This document shows, piece by piece, positions 63,948-64,000 of a stretch of 64,000 bases of DNA (its first letter is position 1; the number at the start of each line of letters is the position of its first letter). Made by a program: the position numbers and the translations under genes. The DNA is from Porphyromonas cangingivalis (GTDB lineage: Bacteria > Bacteroidota > Bacteroidia > Bacteroidales > Porphyromonadaceae). The stretch lies in NCBI RefSeq assembly GCF_900638305.1, contig NZ_LR134506.1, positions 496,001 through 560,000 of the forward strand. The letters run 5' to 3'. The notes beneath the pieces are model-generated. The model saw only the letters and a program-made list of their open reading frames with translations. It was not told the DNA's origin and searched no databases.

Positions 63948-64000
63948 CTAGAAATCTTCACTTGATTTTTTCTTTACCTCATCATCCTTTGCTTTTTGTT
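63948..64000 (-). CDS. Possible C-terminal end of a minus-strand gene
   Basis: The minus strand reads ...QKAKDDEVKKKSSEDF and a TAG stop at 63948. Only 16 residues are visible; the hydrophilic, charged composition looks coding, but no family can be assigned. It would be convergent with the recombinase. Confidence 0.3.
   Translation of the reverse strand, partial: QKAKDDEVKKKSSEDF

Overview
The window looks like a chromosomal segment of a Bacteroidota bacterium, most likely a Porphyromonas-type member of the Bacteroidales. The reasons are: several -7 boxes of the Bacteroidota type TAnnTTTG, including one complete TTTG-N20-TAACTTTG promoter before the tRNA; almost no Shine-Dalgarno sequences; an 1113-residue SecA; and a set of genes common in that group (DUF4105 protein, OstA-like protein, S9 peptidase, eukaryote-type GT3 glycogen synthase, class II aldolase). 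The species assignment is inference.

Layout. 1-5861 (minus): a corrin-ring operon of the anaerobic cobalamin route, with fused enzymes CbiH-CbiC, CbiE-CbiT and CbiG-CbiF, then CbiL and a CbiJ cut by the window edge. 6067-7740 (minus): acyl-CoA synthetase. 8224-12691 (plus): aldolase, TrmB, Mrp and a frameshifted NhaA. 12815-14665 (minus): peptidase E and an AraC regulator. 14977-23451 (plus): MlaE-MlaF lipid transport, GlnRS, a SurA-like chaperone, an OstA-like protein, uridine kinase and HflX. 23644-29550 (plus): a TolC/MFP/RND efflux operon ending in a PII-like protein. 29691-38583 (minus): MATE, RlmN, an AddA-like helicase-nuclease, a SUI1 protein, CtpA and NAD kinase. 38891-43710 (plus): a HAD-thioesterase fusion, MscL, an S4 protein, a CobC-like phosphatase and an extended rhomboid. 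43760-58855 (minus): NadD, Gmk, YicC, SecA, a phosphatase-fold protein, a DUF4105 protein, an NSUN-type RNA methyltransferase, a porin, an S9 peptidase and IspE. 59188-62247 (plus): GT3 glycogen synthase, a PlsC-like acyltransferase and a nitrilase. 62393-63883: tRNA-Pro(TGG) followed by a tyrosine recombinase, the apparent left end of an integrated element.

The genes are mostly housekeeping: cofactor synthesis (B12, NAD(P)), envelope assembly (SecA, SurA-like, OstA-like, MlaEF, PlsC-like), RNA modification and efflux. The CobC-like phosphatase at 41281 could serve a late step of the B12 pathway whose ring-building operon lies at the left end.

The least explained signal is a set of seven intergenic arrays. 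Each holds about four imperfect units with a 22-bp period, and each unit carries an internal dyad. There are two sequence families: A, core CAGAA-N4-TTCTG(TC), near 7993, 35730, 42008 and 59017; and B, core AAGTC-N2-ACGACTT, near 13628, 21406 and 53874. The two share the same four-by-22 layout but not their sequence. Other unusual items are the one-base frameshift in a G-run of nhaA, a large nested inverted repeat before the porin gene, and the PII-like gene at the end of the RND operon.
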